Assembly (NCBI GenBank): GCA_012103455.1
Contig: WLWT01000001.1
Location: 4,595,288-4,659,287, forward strand
Source of the DNA: Gammaproteobacteria bacterium
GTDB taxonomy: Bacteria > Pseudomonadota > Gammaproteobacteria > HK1
Direction: 5' to 3'
Length of the DNA: 64,000 bases
Part shown: positions 17,551 to 26,802 of the stretch, in pieces
Layout of the letters: the number at the start of each line of letters is the position of its first letter
Position numbering within the stretch: position 1 is the stretch's first letter
Translations under genes and position numbers: made by a program
The notes under the pieces: model-generated
Told to the model about the DNA's origin: nothing
The model's input: the letters and a program-made list of their open reading frames with translations, nothing else
Database searches by the model: none

Positions 17551-20500
17551 ATGTCTGAGTTTCGCGACAAATTAATTGCGTTAGGGCGGGGAACGGTCAC
17601 TCTTGCAGAGGTCGAGCAAAGCCTACAGCGCCTTGCCGCGGAGCGGCCGCAGGAGATCGGGCGAGCCCACAAACTGTTGAATGCAGCCAGAAGAGGCGGA
17701 TTACCCGAGCACCTTCACACCCGCTTAATGCAGCTCACAGGAATGGCAGTAACGGTCGAATCTGACGCCACCCAAGTGGCTTTACGCGAACCTGCCGAGA
17801 ATGCCACCTGGGTGGAGACTGTAATAGCGGAACCCGGGTGGGACGAAGACACGGCCGCAACGTCCGCCAATCCAGCCGCATCCGCCAAACCGAATTCGAG
17901 CAGTGCCCCTGATGCGCATGCCACGATAGTCTCTAAACGAGAGGACGCCACCGTCGCTCGTGGTAGCGAGGATGTAACGCAGATCAATACAGCGCAAACT
18001 AACACAACGGGGCGGACCACTGGCGTCACCCGAGCCGACGCCACCGCAACAGACATCACCCAAATAGACGCCACTCAAATCAATAGTGGCTCCGATCTCA
18101 CCCAGATCAGCCGAACTGGCCCGGCTTCGGATGTCACGCGACTGCGCCCAGCAAACGAAGATGCCACGGCCTTCAACGCGTTCACCGACAGCCCCGCAGC
18201 CGCCCACCGCCAGGAAGAAGCGCGCACCGTGCTGCTAGCCGGTGCTGCGCAGGACAACTCCGGCGGCCTCGATACCAACAATCCGACCACGGCGGATACA
18301 ACCGGCGGAGATACAAACGATTCAACCTGGGACACCAACATCACTAGAACACCCGACTTGACGGGTGAGGTCGTATTTCGCGAAGGCTCGGTGTTGCGTA
18401 ACCGTTTCAAGTTAGAGACCAAGCTAGGTGAAGGCGGCATGGGCGCGGTCTGGAAAGGTGTGGATAAGCTCAAGCAGGAAGCAAGAGACCGTAACCCCTT
18501 CGTTGCTATCAAGTTGTTGCAAGGTGATTTCCGCGACCATCCGGAAGCCTTCATCGCCTTGCAGCGGGAAACAGCCAAACAACAGCGCTTGGCCCATCCC
18601 AACATCGCCACCGTGTTCGACTTCGACCGGGACGACAACACCAATACTGTTTTCATGACCATGGAGGTATTGACCGGCGCCGATCTAGCTACCTACATAA
18701 ACCGTAAGCTACCAGCCGGCGGACTACCGTACGAAGAAGCGATGGCGTTCATCGAACAACTCGGCAGCGGACTCGCCTACGCCCACCAAGCCGGGCTGGT
18801 GCACTCCGACCTGAAACCGGGTAACTGCTTCCTCACCGAAGATCACACGGTCAAACTGCTGGACTTCGGCATCGCCAGGGCCTCTAAAACCAAAGCCGAT
18901 GAATCCGGTGAGACCACGGTATTCGACCCGGGCGAATTAGGCGCTTTGACGCCGGCCTACGCCACTATTGAGATGTTCGAGGGTGATGCGCCCGACCCTC
19001 GCGACGACATCTATGCCATGGCGATTATTTCCTACCAACTGCTGACGGGAAAGCAACCGTTTGGGCGGGGAATGAACGCCATCAAAGCCGAAGCCACCGG
19101 CTTGGTAGTACCACCTATAGACAAACTAACCAAGGCACAAAACCGCGCCTTGGCCCGTGGCCTTGCGTTCCGGCGCAAGGATCGGACCGAAACGGTAGAA
19201 GAATTCTTGGAGGGACTGCGGCCCAAGAAACGCAATATCACGCTTACCATTGCGCCTGTCGCCGTGGGTCTTGCCCTCGTGTTGGGACTTGCTCCGGTGA
19301 TAAGCAGCTACCTGGACAAGGAAGAACGCGAGGCCACCATCGCCATTATCGAGACCGATGCGCGGGCCGGCATAGAGCAGGCCATGGCGCTTGATCCGGC
19401 GCAAGCCCGGCTTGTTCTGGACGATCAACGAACGCGGGCAGCGGTGACGGGGCTATTCGCCGCCGGGCAGATCGACCGCGGCATCGAAGTGGCCAAATTG
19501 GGTTCTGCCGATTTCTACCGTGACATCATGAATATACCGGCGGTGGAAGACGCGGTGGTCGATGTTTACCGCGAACAAGCCATGCTCAAATTCTCCCCGG
19601 CAAAGGGACGCCTGGACTTCAAGGGGGCCATGGCCGAGGTGGAAGCACTGAAGAAGGTGGTACCCCGCGCTGGCGGTGTTATCCAACTCACCACGGAATT
19701 GGAAAAGCTGCGTACCGAAACACTGCGTCAGCTAGAGGGCGACTTCGCAGGCCTCATCGAGCGTGGCCAGATATTGGCCAAGGAAGATGGCGACGACATC
19801 TTCAAGATTCGTGACAAGATCGCACAGCTAGAGCCACAAAATGACGTCATAGGAAGCAATGATGTCACCACGGCTGCCGGCGAGTTAGCCAAGCGCGCAT
19901 TCGCTGCCGGCGAGTTGAAGAAGGCGCAAGCCCTGCTCGCCGCCAGCCTCCGGTTCGCGCCGCAGAGCGACAACAACGCTAACCTTCGAGATGAGGTAGA
20001 ACAAGCGTTACGGCAACAGGCAAACGCGAAGCTGGTGGCCGAAATCGAGACACGGTTGAGCGCCCAACAGGAACGTTTGACCTCCTTGTCCGCCTTTCAG
20101 GAGGTGCGCGATGATCTCATAAAATTGGCCGATCTCTCGCCGCACAGCGAGGTGTTTCTCGCTTCGCAATCACGCCTGACCCAAGCATTCGATGCGGAGC
20201 TAAAGTCATTGGCAGCAGCCAAGAACTGGCTGGGCGCGGAGGATCTGCTGGTCGGCTTCGCCAAGCTGTTCAGCCTCCAATATCTAGATACGGCCCGCTT
20301 GCGATTGTCTCAGGCGGAGGAAAAAGCGGGCTTTGCCATGGCGAGAGCCGCCGAGCGGCGGGCGGCCATCGATAACCGGCGTCAAGCCATTGCAGCCCTC
20401 ATCCAAAAACCGGTTTTAAACAGCGATTGGGAAATCAAGTTACAGGTGCCTTTCAAAGAAATGATCGCACTGCTCCCAGCAGGCGATCCGGCACTTTTAC

Positions 20501-22323
20501 CGGTGCGCGAACAAATCGCCGCGCTGTTTGTGCAGGCGTCCGAGACAGCGCGCGAAGCAAAACTCACTACGCGGGCGGCAAGTTTGGTTGATAGAGGCCG
20601 TGCCTTCTATCCGCAGTACGCTGCATTCGATGCCCAATTGCAGCGCATCGCCGAAACCAATGCGCAACTGGAGGCCGCCCGGCAAGAAGCAGCCCGCATC
20701 GGCCGTGTCGAGCGCAACTACACCCAAGCCGTCAATCAAGCCCAGGCAGATAACACACAAGCGGCCCAGGCGGCACTCGAGCTGCTACGCAAAGATGCCC
20801 GTGAACAGGACGCGAAGAGAGTCACTGAGGCCGCCCGGCAACTCGGCTTGGCCTTTGGCCGTCTGGCGCAAAGCCCAGCCCGCCAGGAAGACTGGGGTAA
20901 GGCCAAAAAGCTCATAGAGCTGGCCCTGCAATTGGCGCCCGATGACGAAAAACTACTGGCTGAGGCGGCGACTTATGCGGACAGCTACCAAAAAGTGGCG
21001 GCAGTTGAGCGCCTCAAAGAGTTGCTGCGAGGAAAGACACCGCTCAAGGCGTCCGTCATCGGCAAGGCGCTTACCCGAGTTAAAGCCGACTTCCCCGAGA
21101 AATATAAATCCGACTACCGGCGCGACTTTGCTAACCTGGCTAGCACCCGACTAGAGGCCGCGTCCATCGCCAGCCCCAATGACCTAAAACGTATAGCGGC
21201 GGAAATGGCGATTATCGCCAAGCACTTCGGTGTGACCTCCACCGAGGTGCGCAAGCGGCTAGCACCGCGCCTGGCCCAGCGGGTACGGGAACTTGAATCA
21301 TCAGCCGATGCGGTCAAGGCCAACGACTACCTGCAAGCCGCGCTCAAGGTCGCTCCCGACGCCCCCCAACTCACCTCCATCACGTTCATCTTGCCCTCCC
21401 CCTTGGTGGCGCAGGGTCTGACACTGGTGGCCGAGGGTAAATTGACACAAGCACAAACGCTGCTCGCCAAAGTGCGTAAACAAGCCCCTAACGCACAGAA
21501 CTTGCCAGCTTTTGAACAAGCTCTGGGAGCGCGTAAACAACTCGCTGAGCGTCATTATAAAAACTATGCCAAACTCAAAAAGCGAAGGCTTCGCAAACGC
21601 AGTAAACCCCACCTTGAGCAAGCGATCGTGGCTTGGTCCGACAATAGCGCTTTCAACGAAGAGCTAAAGAGTCTAGGAGAGGCTGGCCCGCCTGCGAGCC
21701 GCTATCAATGCATGGCTAAAAAAGCTGGCCAAGGCCGTCACAGCCGGGCCACCTGCCATGACTCTGTGGCCGGCAAGCGCGGTCCGGTGTTGGTCGTGGT
21801 TCCAGCAGGCGGCGGCAATGCCGCGCCGTATGCCATCGGCAAGATCGAGGTCACCGTGGCCGACTACAACTTGTACTGTGCTGCGGCGGGGTGCAGGAAA
21901 CTCGACGCAGGCCGCAAATTGCCGGCCACCGGTGTCTCTCTCGAGCAGATAGAGGCTTATACGGCCTGGCTGAGTAAAGAAACCGGTGCGCGGTACCGCT
22001 TGCCGACGGATTCGGAGTGGGAACATGCGGCCAACGCAAGCGGTAAACAGCCTCATAAAGACTTCAACTGCACGGTCACGGTGGGCAATCAAATCCTCAA
22101 AGGACATTCTTTGGTCACGGCTTTGTCGGGCAAGCAAAATGGCTGGGGTCTTATCAACTACATCGGCAACGCCAAAGAAATGGTCCGCACTGGCTCGAAC
22201 ATAGCGGTTCGCGGCGGTGGCTTCACTGATCCAATGGCAAAATGCAATGTCTCTAGTCGGGAGCAATACAACGGTAAGGCCGATCCTCACGTCGGTTTTC
22301 GCCTCCTGCGTGAAATCGGGTAA
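17551..22323 (+). CDS. Large membrane Ser/Thr protein kinase with periplasmic FGE-sulfatase-like domain (PpkA-like)
   Basis: The product has 1590 residues. I chose the ATG at 17551 because GGAGG lies at 17536-17540; an in-frame TTG at 17524 overlaps the phosphatase stop. Residues about 72-205 are Thr-rich with repeated D-x-T-Q/R-I/L motifs. The kinase domain (about 284-560) has the Gly loop GEGGMG (293-298), VAIK lysine 321, HSDLKPGN (catalytic Asp 420) and DFG (438-440). The Arg of the usual HRD is Ser, so it is a non-RD kinase. One membrane segment spans about 563-587. A long helical, Ala/Gln/Glu-rich region (about 590-1370) follows, then a formylglycine-generating-enzyme-like domain: GKIEVTVADYNLYC, RLPTDSEWEHAA, NAKEMVR, VRGGGFTDP and VGFRLLREIG. 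The topology implies the helical and FGE parts lie in the periplasm. The family phosphorylates proteins on Ser/Thr; the function of the FGE part (sensing or catalysis) is unknown. Confidence 0.92.
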   Translation: MSEFRDKLIALGRGTVTLAEVEQSLQRLAAERPQEIGRAHKLLNAARRGGLPEHLHTRLMQLTGMAVTVESDATQVALREPAENATWVETVIAEPGWDEDTAATSANPAASAKPNSSSAPDAHATIVSKREDATVARGSEDVTQINTAQTNTTGRTTGVTRADATATDITQIDATQINSGSDLTQISRTGPASDVTRLRPANEDATAFNAFTDSPAAAHRQEEARTVLLAGAAQDNSGGLDTNNPTTADTTGGDTNDSTWDTNITRTPDLTGEVVFREGSVLRNRFKLETKLGEGGMGAVWKGVDKLKQEARDRNPFVAIKLLQGDFRDHPEAFIALQRETAKQQRLAHPNIATVFDFDRDDNTNTVFMTMEVLTGADLATYINRKLPAGGLPYEEAMAFIEQLGSGLAYAHQAGLVHSDLKPGNCFLTEDHTVKLLDFGIARASKTKADESGETTVFDPGELGALTPAYATIEMFEGDAPDPRDDIYAMAIISYQLLTGKQPFGRGMNAIKAEATGLVVPPIDKLTKAQNRALARGLAFRRKDRTETVEEFLEGLRPKKRNITLTIAPVAVGLALVLGLAPVISSYLDKEEREATIAIIETDARAGIEQAMALDPAQARLVLDDQRTRAAVTGLFAAGQIDRGIEVAKLGSADFYRDIMNIPAVEDAVVDVYREQAMLKFSPAKGRLDFKGAMAEVEALKKVVPRAGGVIQLTTELEKLRTETLRQLEGDFAGLIERGQILAKEDGDDIFKIRDKIAQLEPQNDVIGSNDVTTAAGELAKRAFAAGELKKAQALLAASLRFAPQSDNNANLRDEVEQALRQQANAKLVAEIETRLSAQQERLTSLSAFQEVRDDLIKLADLSPHSEVFLASQSRLTQAFDAELKSLAAAKNWLGAEDLLVGFAKLFSLQYLDTARLRLSQAEEKAGFAMARAAERRAAIDNRRQAIAALIQKPVLNSDWEIKLQVPFKEMIALLPAGDPALLPVREQIAALFVQASETAREAKLTTRAASLVDRGRAFYPQYAAFDAQLQRIAETNAQLEAARQEAARIGRVERNYTQAVNQAQADNTQAAQAALELLRKDAREQDAKRVTEAARQLGLAFGRLAQSPARQEDWGKAKKLIELALQLAPDDEKLLAEAATYADSYQKVAAVERLKELLRGKTPLKASVIGKALTRVKADFPEKYKSDYRRDFANLASTRLEAASIASPNDLKRIAAEMAIIAKHFGVTSTEVRKRLAPRLAQRVRELESSADAVKANDYLQAALKVAPDAPQLTSITFILPSPLVAQGLTLVAEGKLTQAQTLLAKVRKQAPNAQNLPAFEQALGARKQLAERHYKNYAKLKKRRLRKRSKPHLEQAIVAWSDNSAFNEELKSLGEAGPPASRYQCMAKKAGQGRHSRATCHDSVAGKRGPVLVVVPAGGGNAAPYAIGKIEVTVADYNLYCAAAGCRKLDAGRKLPATGVSLEQIEAYTAWLSKETGARYRLPTDSEWEHAANASGKQPHKDFNCTVTVGNQILKGHSLVTALSGKQNGWGLINYIGNAKEMVRTGSNIAVRGGGFTDPMAKCNVSSREQYNGKADPHVGFRLLREIG

Positions 22324-22359
22324 CGCGGCATCGGGTCAATCACCCTATCGAGTTAATCA

Positions 22360-22427
22360 CCCCATCGAATCAATCGCCCCATCGAATCAATCGCCCCATC
22401 GAATCAATCGCCCCATCGAATCAATCG
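22360..22427. repeat. Four perfect 17-bp tandem repeats
   Basis: The unit CCCCATCGAATCAATCG is repeated exactly four times, preceded at 22330-22359 by two or three degenerate copies (CACCCTATCGAGTTAATCA). The array fills the gap between the kinase stop and the next gene. It has no obvious hairpin. Confidence 0.95.
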
Positions 22428-22460
22428 CAAAGTGCCATTCAACACCACAACAAAAAGACG

Positions 22461-23939
22461 ATGGATAAGTCACAACTACGCCGGCTAGCCCTGGACTATG
22501 CTCAGGGTGAGGTCGATCATGACAGTTATGTGCGCGAACGCACGGAGCTTATAGACGCCATCGTCTCGGGCACTGTCGCAATCGAGCGTGAACCGCCGCC
22601 AGCACCGCCCACACCATATGACCCGACCGAGTCAACGCTATCGCCATCCCGGGCAATGCCGGCGGCGCACACCCCACTGACTAAGCGCTTATCACCGCTG
22701 CACACCGTGGTCGGCGGCGTCATTATCGCTATTATTGCCGCCGTGTTCATCAGCAGCTTGAGCCATGAAGAGCCTCAACACAAACGCCCTGTGAAGCATC
22801 AACCTGTGCAGCATCAAACAGTGGAGGTTGCCAAGCCCCCCGCAGCGCCCGAGCCAGTGGCGAAGGCTCTAGTAGGACGCTTTTTGGAAGCCGACGATTG
22901 GAGCGTGAGGGGCGTCGCCGATTTCATGAACGAGTGGCGCGCACTTAAAGAAAGCGAACGGCAAGACGCGCTTATCGCACCCTGGTTTCTCAGCCTGAGC
23001 ACGGCTTTAAAGCAAGCCATCAATGCTCAGGATGCCCTCGCTACTTTCTCGGACGACACCAGCGCTTACGTGGAAGGATTACGGTTAGTGGAGTTCGCCC
23101 GTTCGTTGGGCATAGCCGGACCATTTCCCGCTTTCGAGCAACCGGGTGCAGACCTCACCCCGGTCCCTCAATCCCCCCTTGATCAATCCCTCCTTGATGG
23201 AAAACCCAATACCGGCGATGCGGTTACGACTGACACCTCGTCGAATGTCGGCAAAACACCGGCCGCCGGCGGTGGCCTCTCTCAGCCGGTTATCTCCGAG
23301 TTGTCTAGCCTGGAACCAGCCGGGGATAGCAGTGTCACGCAAGTGGTCACGGCCGCCACTGGAAACTGGCTCAGTACCTTGCCCGATGACGCATGGTTGA
23401 TCCTGTTAGCTGCGGTTAATCAGCGCGCGGCAGCCGACAGGCAAATCAATCAACACCCGGACGCGGGTTTGCAGATTATCCCGGCGGCTGACGATGCCTC
23501 ACCTAAATTTAGGATCGTAAAAGGCCCCTATCCCGATCAGCCAACCGCCAAAGCGGCTTTTATCACCCTACCGGAATCGTTGAAAGGAGCACACCAACCG
23601 CTCTATAGAACGGTAAGCGCCCTACGCGCCACCCTGCCTACCTCGAGTCAGCACCCACTCGATCAACGAGCAACCGCAGCGGTAGCACAATATACCCTCC
23701 AGCTATTCGCCTCCGGAAGGCGCGACAATGCGGATAGACTGATTGAACAATACCCAGCGCTTTCACTGCGCATCCATGCAGGTGAGCAATTCCGTGTCTT
23801 ATATGGAAACTTCGACTCCGTGAACGCCGCCAAAGAAGCTATGAACGCATTGCCCGCGGCGCTCTTACGGGCGACGGGAAAACCGCTCCTGAAGCCCAGT
23901 AACAATCCGGATGGCGCCGCCGTCTCCTGGGGCGAATGA
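22461..23939 (+). CDS. Single-pass membrane protein with C-terminal SPOR-like domains
   Basis: The 492-residue product has a cytoplasmic segment beginning DKSQLRRLALDYAQGEVDHD. It has one membrane helix at about residues 81-100 (HTVVGGVIIAIIAAVFISSL) and a long periplasmic part. Residues about 295-370 and 405-485 resemble two SPOR-type modules: WLILLAAVNQRAAADRQI ... RIVKGPYPDQPTAKAAF, and YTLQLFASGRRDNADRLI ... FRVLYGNFDSVNAAKEAM. SPOR domains bind denuded peptidoglycan glycans, but I infer that here from the fold pattern only. The stop overlaps the next gene (ATGA), so the two are translationally coupled. Its place directly after the kinase suggests a substrate or accessory of that kinase. 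No close family name is recognised. Confidence 0.75.
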   Translation: MDKSQLRRLALDYAQGEVDHDSYVRERTELIDAIVSGTVAIEREPPPAPPTPYDPTESTLSPSRAMPAAHTPLTKRLSPLHTVVGGVIIAIIAAVFISSLSHEEPQHKRPVKHQPVQHQTVEVAKPPAAPEPVAKALVGRFLEADDWSVRGVADFMNEWRALKESERQDALIAPWFLSLSTALKQAINAQDALATFSDDTSAYVEGLRLVEFARSLGIAGPFPAFEQPGADLTPVPQSPLDQSLLDGKPNTGDAVTTDTSSNVGKTPAAGGGLSQPVISELSSLEPAGDSSVTQVVTAATGNWLSTLPDDAWLILLAAVNQRAAADRQINQHPDAGLQIIPAADDASPKFRIVKGPYPDQPTAKAAFITLPESLKGAHQPLYRTVSALRATLPTSSQHPLDQRATAAVAQYTLQLFASGRRDNADRLIEQYPALSLRIHAGEQFRVLYGNFDSVNAAKEAMNALPAALLRATGKPLLKPSNNPDGAAVSWGE

Positions 23940-24784
23940 TGAAAACTGCGATGCTCTGCCTGATACCCACTTGGCTCGCCTGCGTTTTGGCAAACAACGC
24001 AGCAGCCGCTGAACGCACCCCTACCGACGTGCAACAACTGGCCGATGAACTGTCTGTTCTGATCGAACAAGGCGCCGCCTCGAACAGCGCAGATCGGCGC
24101 TTTTTGGACCAGCTTAGAGACTTTGTTGCCGACTACGATCGGCCATGGACCAAAACACTCTTGGATGATTCATTCCAAGACGGCAATTTTACCCAGGCTC
24201 CGCCATGGTCGATCGTCACCGGTAGCTTCCGCATCGACCGGCGCGGTGGCCTCATTGCGACACCATCTTCGAACCGGCAACGCGCAGGTGGTGGTTCCAA
24301 AGACCTAGCCGCCGCGCTTATCGGCCAGCTATTGCAGCAAAACCGATCCGATACGAGCCGCCCCAACGCCACCGCTTATCTACAAACACCATTAACGAGC
24401 ACCAACGCATTCGCCGTGCATGTCGAGATAAGCGGTATGGGTCAAAACACGCAAGGGGAAGTTGCGCTCCTGCAGGGTCAAACCGGCAAGAACGGTTACG
24501 CTCTGGTCTTCGACAACGGCCAGGGCCTTATTCTTGAGCGGTTGAGTGCTCAAGGCCGTACGGTTATAGGCCGCTTCGATGGCCAATTGGCCCGCGGCGC
24601 CTCCGGACGGCTCACGCTCGAATGGACCAGGGGCCGCAATGGCCGGATGCGCATCAAGCAAAATGGCGCTACAGCACTGCAAACCGTCGATAGGGGTTTG
24701 CGCGACGGATTTAACCGTGTCCGGCTAGGTTCGCGTGGTGGCGAGACCGGCTTTAGCCGTATCGCCGTCAATTCGGCGCCTTGA
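23936..24784 (+). CDS. Exported protein with a C-terminal concanavalin-like (LamG-type) region
   Basis: The 282-residue protein has a signal peptide (TAMLCLIPTWLACVLANNAAAA, then ER) and a short helical segment (DVQQLADELSVLIEQG). A beta-rich domain of about 190 residues follows: LLDDSFQDGNFTQAPPWSIV, FRIDRRGGLIAT, GYALVFDNGQGLILERLS and VRLGSRGGETGFSRIAV. The 'DSF.DGnf ... W.v..G.f.v' pattern is typical of laminin-G/3-keto-disaccharide-hydrolase-like jelly rolls, but no catalytic residues can be assigned. Its ATG overlaps the stop of the SPOR-like gene, so it is the last gene of the phosphatase-kinase operon. Function unknown; probably a periplasmic partner of the kinase's extracellular region. 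Confidence 0.7.
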   Translation: MMKTAMLCLIPTWLACVLANNAAAAERTPTDVQQLADELSVLIEQGAASNSADRRFLDQLRDFVADYDRPWTKTLLDDSFQDGNFTQAPPWSIVTGSFRIDRRGGLIATPSSNRQRAGGGSKDLAAALIGQLLQQNRSDTSRPNATAYLQTPLTSTNAFAVHVEISGMGQNTQGEVALLQGQTGKNGYALVFDNGQGLILERLSAQGRTVIGRFDGQLARGASGRLTLEWTRGRNGRMRIKQNGATALQTVDRGLRDGFNRVRLGSRGGETGFSRIAVNSAP

Positions 24785-24989
24785 ATCGGTATCCAAGTGA
24801 TTATTCGTTGCGCGATAGACTTGCTGGGTGGGGGGCGGTGAAGTCGCAACAGATGCTCGGATGACGCGATGCTCCCGTGCGCCCATAGTATCGCTCGAAC
24901 GATCGGAGGCCATGGCCTTTCATACCCTCGTCGGTACTGTTTGCGGCGGCTGATGTTATCCGCACTTACCTATATGGAAACCGTCTCGT

Positions 24990-26798
24990 TTGCCGGCTGA
25001 TAGGGTTGAGGACGGTGCGCTGGCGACTGTCCTGAACGAGGTAACGGCGCGGTACTCCGCGGGCGATGCCGCTGGTGCGATGCGCCTTTGCACGGCGTTG
25101 CTGGAGCGCAAGCCTAACGACGCCGCTGCGCTGAACATGCACGGCGGATTGCTGCTCGCCCAAGGCCGGAACGAGGCAGCATTGCCGAGCCTGCACGACG
25201 CCATCAATGCCGATCCGGCCCTCGCCGCTGCGCACAACAACCTGCGGATCGCCTACGAACGTAGTGGCCGGCTAGCGGAGTGCACCGCCTATTTCACGCG
25301 CTTCATTGCCTCACACCCCCGCTCCGCGCCAGCCCATCACCACCTCGGTCTCGCGCTATCATCGGCTGGCGAACATGAGCGCGCTGCGCAAGCGCTGGTG
25401 GTTGCCGTCGAAATGGAGCCCGATAATGCCAACGCATGGCACGCGCTAGGTGTTGCATATGGAGCACTGGGGCGCGAAGACGAGGCGCTCGATGCGTTCA
25501 ATCGCGCGTTGGCATTGCACGCGCACTACTGGCAGGCGCATAACAATCTGGCCAATCTGCTCAAAGCACGCGGTGCAGCAGCACAAGCCTGGTCGCATTA
25601 CCAACAGGCGCTGGCGCAAGTGCCGCACTCGCCGGAAGTTCTGACCAACGCAGCCAACTGTCTGCGTGCGCTGGGCAATGACGAGGCGGCAGCCGAGCAT
25701 TACCGGCGCGTCATCGAACTGGATGAGCGCTACTCGCCAGCGCGATGCAACTATGCCGTGCTGCTGCAAAACCTGGGCGCCATCGAGGCCGCCACCGAAC
25801 AGCTCAATCACATCCTCCGATACGACCCGCAATACGCCGAGGCGCAAGCCTATATCGCCATGATCGAGTTGCTGCGCGGCGACATGCATGGCGGTGCCGA
25901 ACGCTACGAATGGCGCCGCCGCATCCCGGCCTGGCGTTCACTGGCACCGCCAGGCGAGCGTTCAGAGTGGCGCCGCGAGCCGCTTGCTGATAAGACCGTG
26001 CTGGTCTACACCGAGCAGGGATTGGGAGATTGCATCCAGTTCATTCGATTCGCCATCGATCTGCGGGCGCGAGGCGCGTGCGTTGTGTTCCGCGGTCACG
26101 AGCCGATGCGCGGGTTGATCTCTAGCGTACCCGGAGTCGCTGCTTTCAATGGCGCCGGCGAGGCCCCGCCACCCCATGACTACCACGTACCGGTCATGTC
26201 GTTGATGCATCGGCTCGGCGTCTCCCTGGACAACGTGCCAACGCCTATACCTTATGTCAGCGCCGAGCCGTGCAAGGTCGAGGCTTGCTGCGTCCAGCTT
26301 GGCGGTGGAGGTCTCCTGAGAGTCGGCCTCGCCTGGGCGGGCAGCCCAACCCACAGCAACGACCGCTACCGCTCCATGCGCCTGGAATTGCTCGCTCCGC
26401 TACTAGCCGAGCGCCGGTGCCGCTTTATCAGCTTGCAGATCGGAGCGCGCGCGGCGGATATCACCAGGGCCGGACTAGAGTCAAAGCTTGAGGATCTATC
26501 GTGCCTGCAACGCAGCCTCACGGACACCGCGGCGTTGATGGAGTGTCTCGATCTGGTCATCACCGTCGATACCGCAGTCGCGCATCTGGCAGGCGCACTT
26601 GGCCGGCCGGTCTGGGTGATGTTAGCGCGAGTGCCGGACTGGCGCTGGATGCTGGAGCGTACCGACAGTCCTTGGTATCCGAGTATGCGGTTATTCCGCC
26701 AAACCCGGCCAGGTGACTGGCAGACGGTGGTCACCGCCGTACGCGATGCACTGACGGTGCACACTGATCGCTATGAATTCGGATCAGGCGAGCGCTAG
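24990..26798 (+). CDS. TPR protein with GT41/GT9-like glycosyltransferase domain
   Basis: The product has about 602 residues. The N-terminal ~310 residues are eight or nine tetratricopeptide repeats (for example AAHNNLRIAYERSGRLAECT, AWHALGVAYGALGREDEALD, AHNNLANLLKARGAAAQAWS). The C-terminal half resembles bacterial O-GlcNAc-transferase-like and heptosyltransferase domains: VYTEQGLGDCIQFIRFA, LRVGLAWAGSPTHSNDRYRS, and LVITVDTAVAHLAGALGRPV with the TVDTAVAHLAGAL nucleotide-sugar-binding segment. It is probably a cytoplasmic glycosyltransferase acting on protein or a surface glycan; donor and acceptor are unknown. The start is uncertain: the first in-frame initiation codon is a TTG at 24990 without a clear ribosome-binding site. 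It stands alone, 205 bp after the kinase operon, and converges on the endonuclease III-like gene. Confidence 0.85.
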   Translation: MPADRVEDGALATVLNEVTARYSAGDAAGAMRLCTALLERKPNDAAALNMHGGLLLAQGRNEAALPSLHDAINADPALAAAHNNLRIAYERSGRLAECTAYFTRFIASHPRSAPAHHHLGLALSSAGEHERAAQALVVAVEMEPDNANAWHALGVAYGALGREDEALDAFNRALALHAHYWQAHNNLANLLKARGAAAQAWSHYQQALAQVPHSPEVLTNAANCLRALGNDEAAAEHYRRVIELDERYSPARCNYAVLLQNLGAIEAATEQLNHILRYDPQYAEAQAYIAMIELLRGDMHGGAERYEWRRRIPAWRSLAPPGERSEWRREPLADKTVLVYTEQGLGDCIQFIRFAIDLRARGACVVFRGHEPMRGLISSVPGVAAFNGAGEAPPPHDYHVPVMSLMHRLGVSLDNVPTPIPYVSAEPCKVEACCVQLGGGGLLRVGLAWAGSPTHSNDRYRSMRLELLAPLLAERRCRFISLQIGARAADITRAGLESKLEDLSCLQRSLTDTAALMECLDLVITVDTAVAHLAGALGRPVWVMLARVPDWRWMLERTDSPWYPSMRLFRQTRPGDWQTVVTAVRDALTVHTDRYEFGSGER

Positions 26799-26802
26799 AT
26801 CA

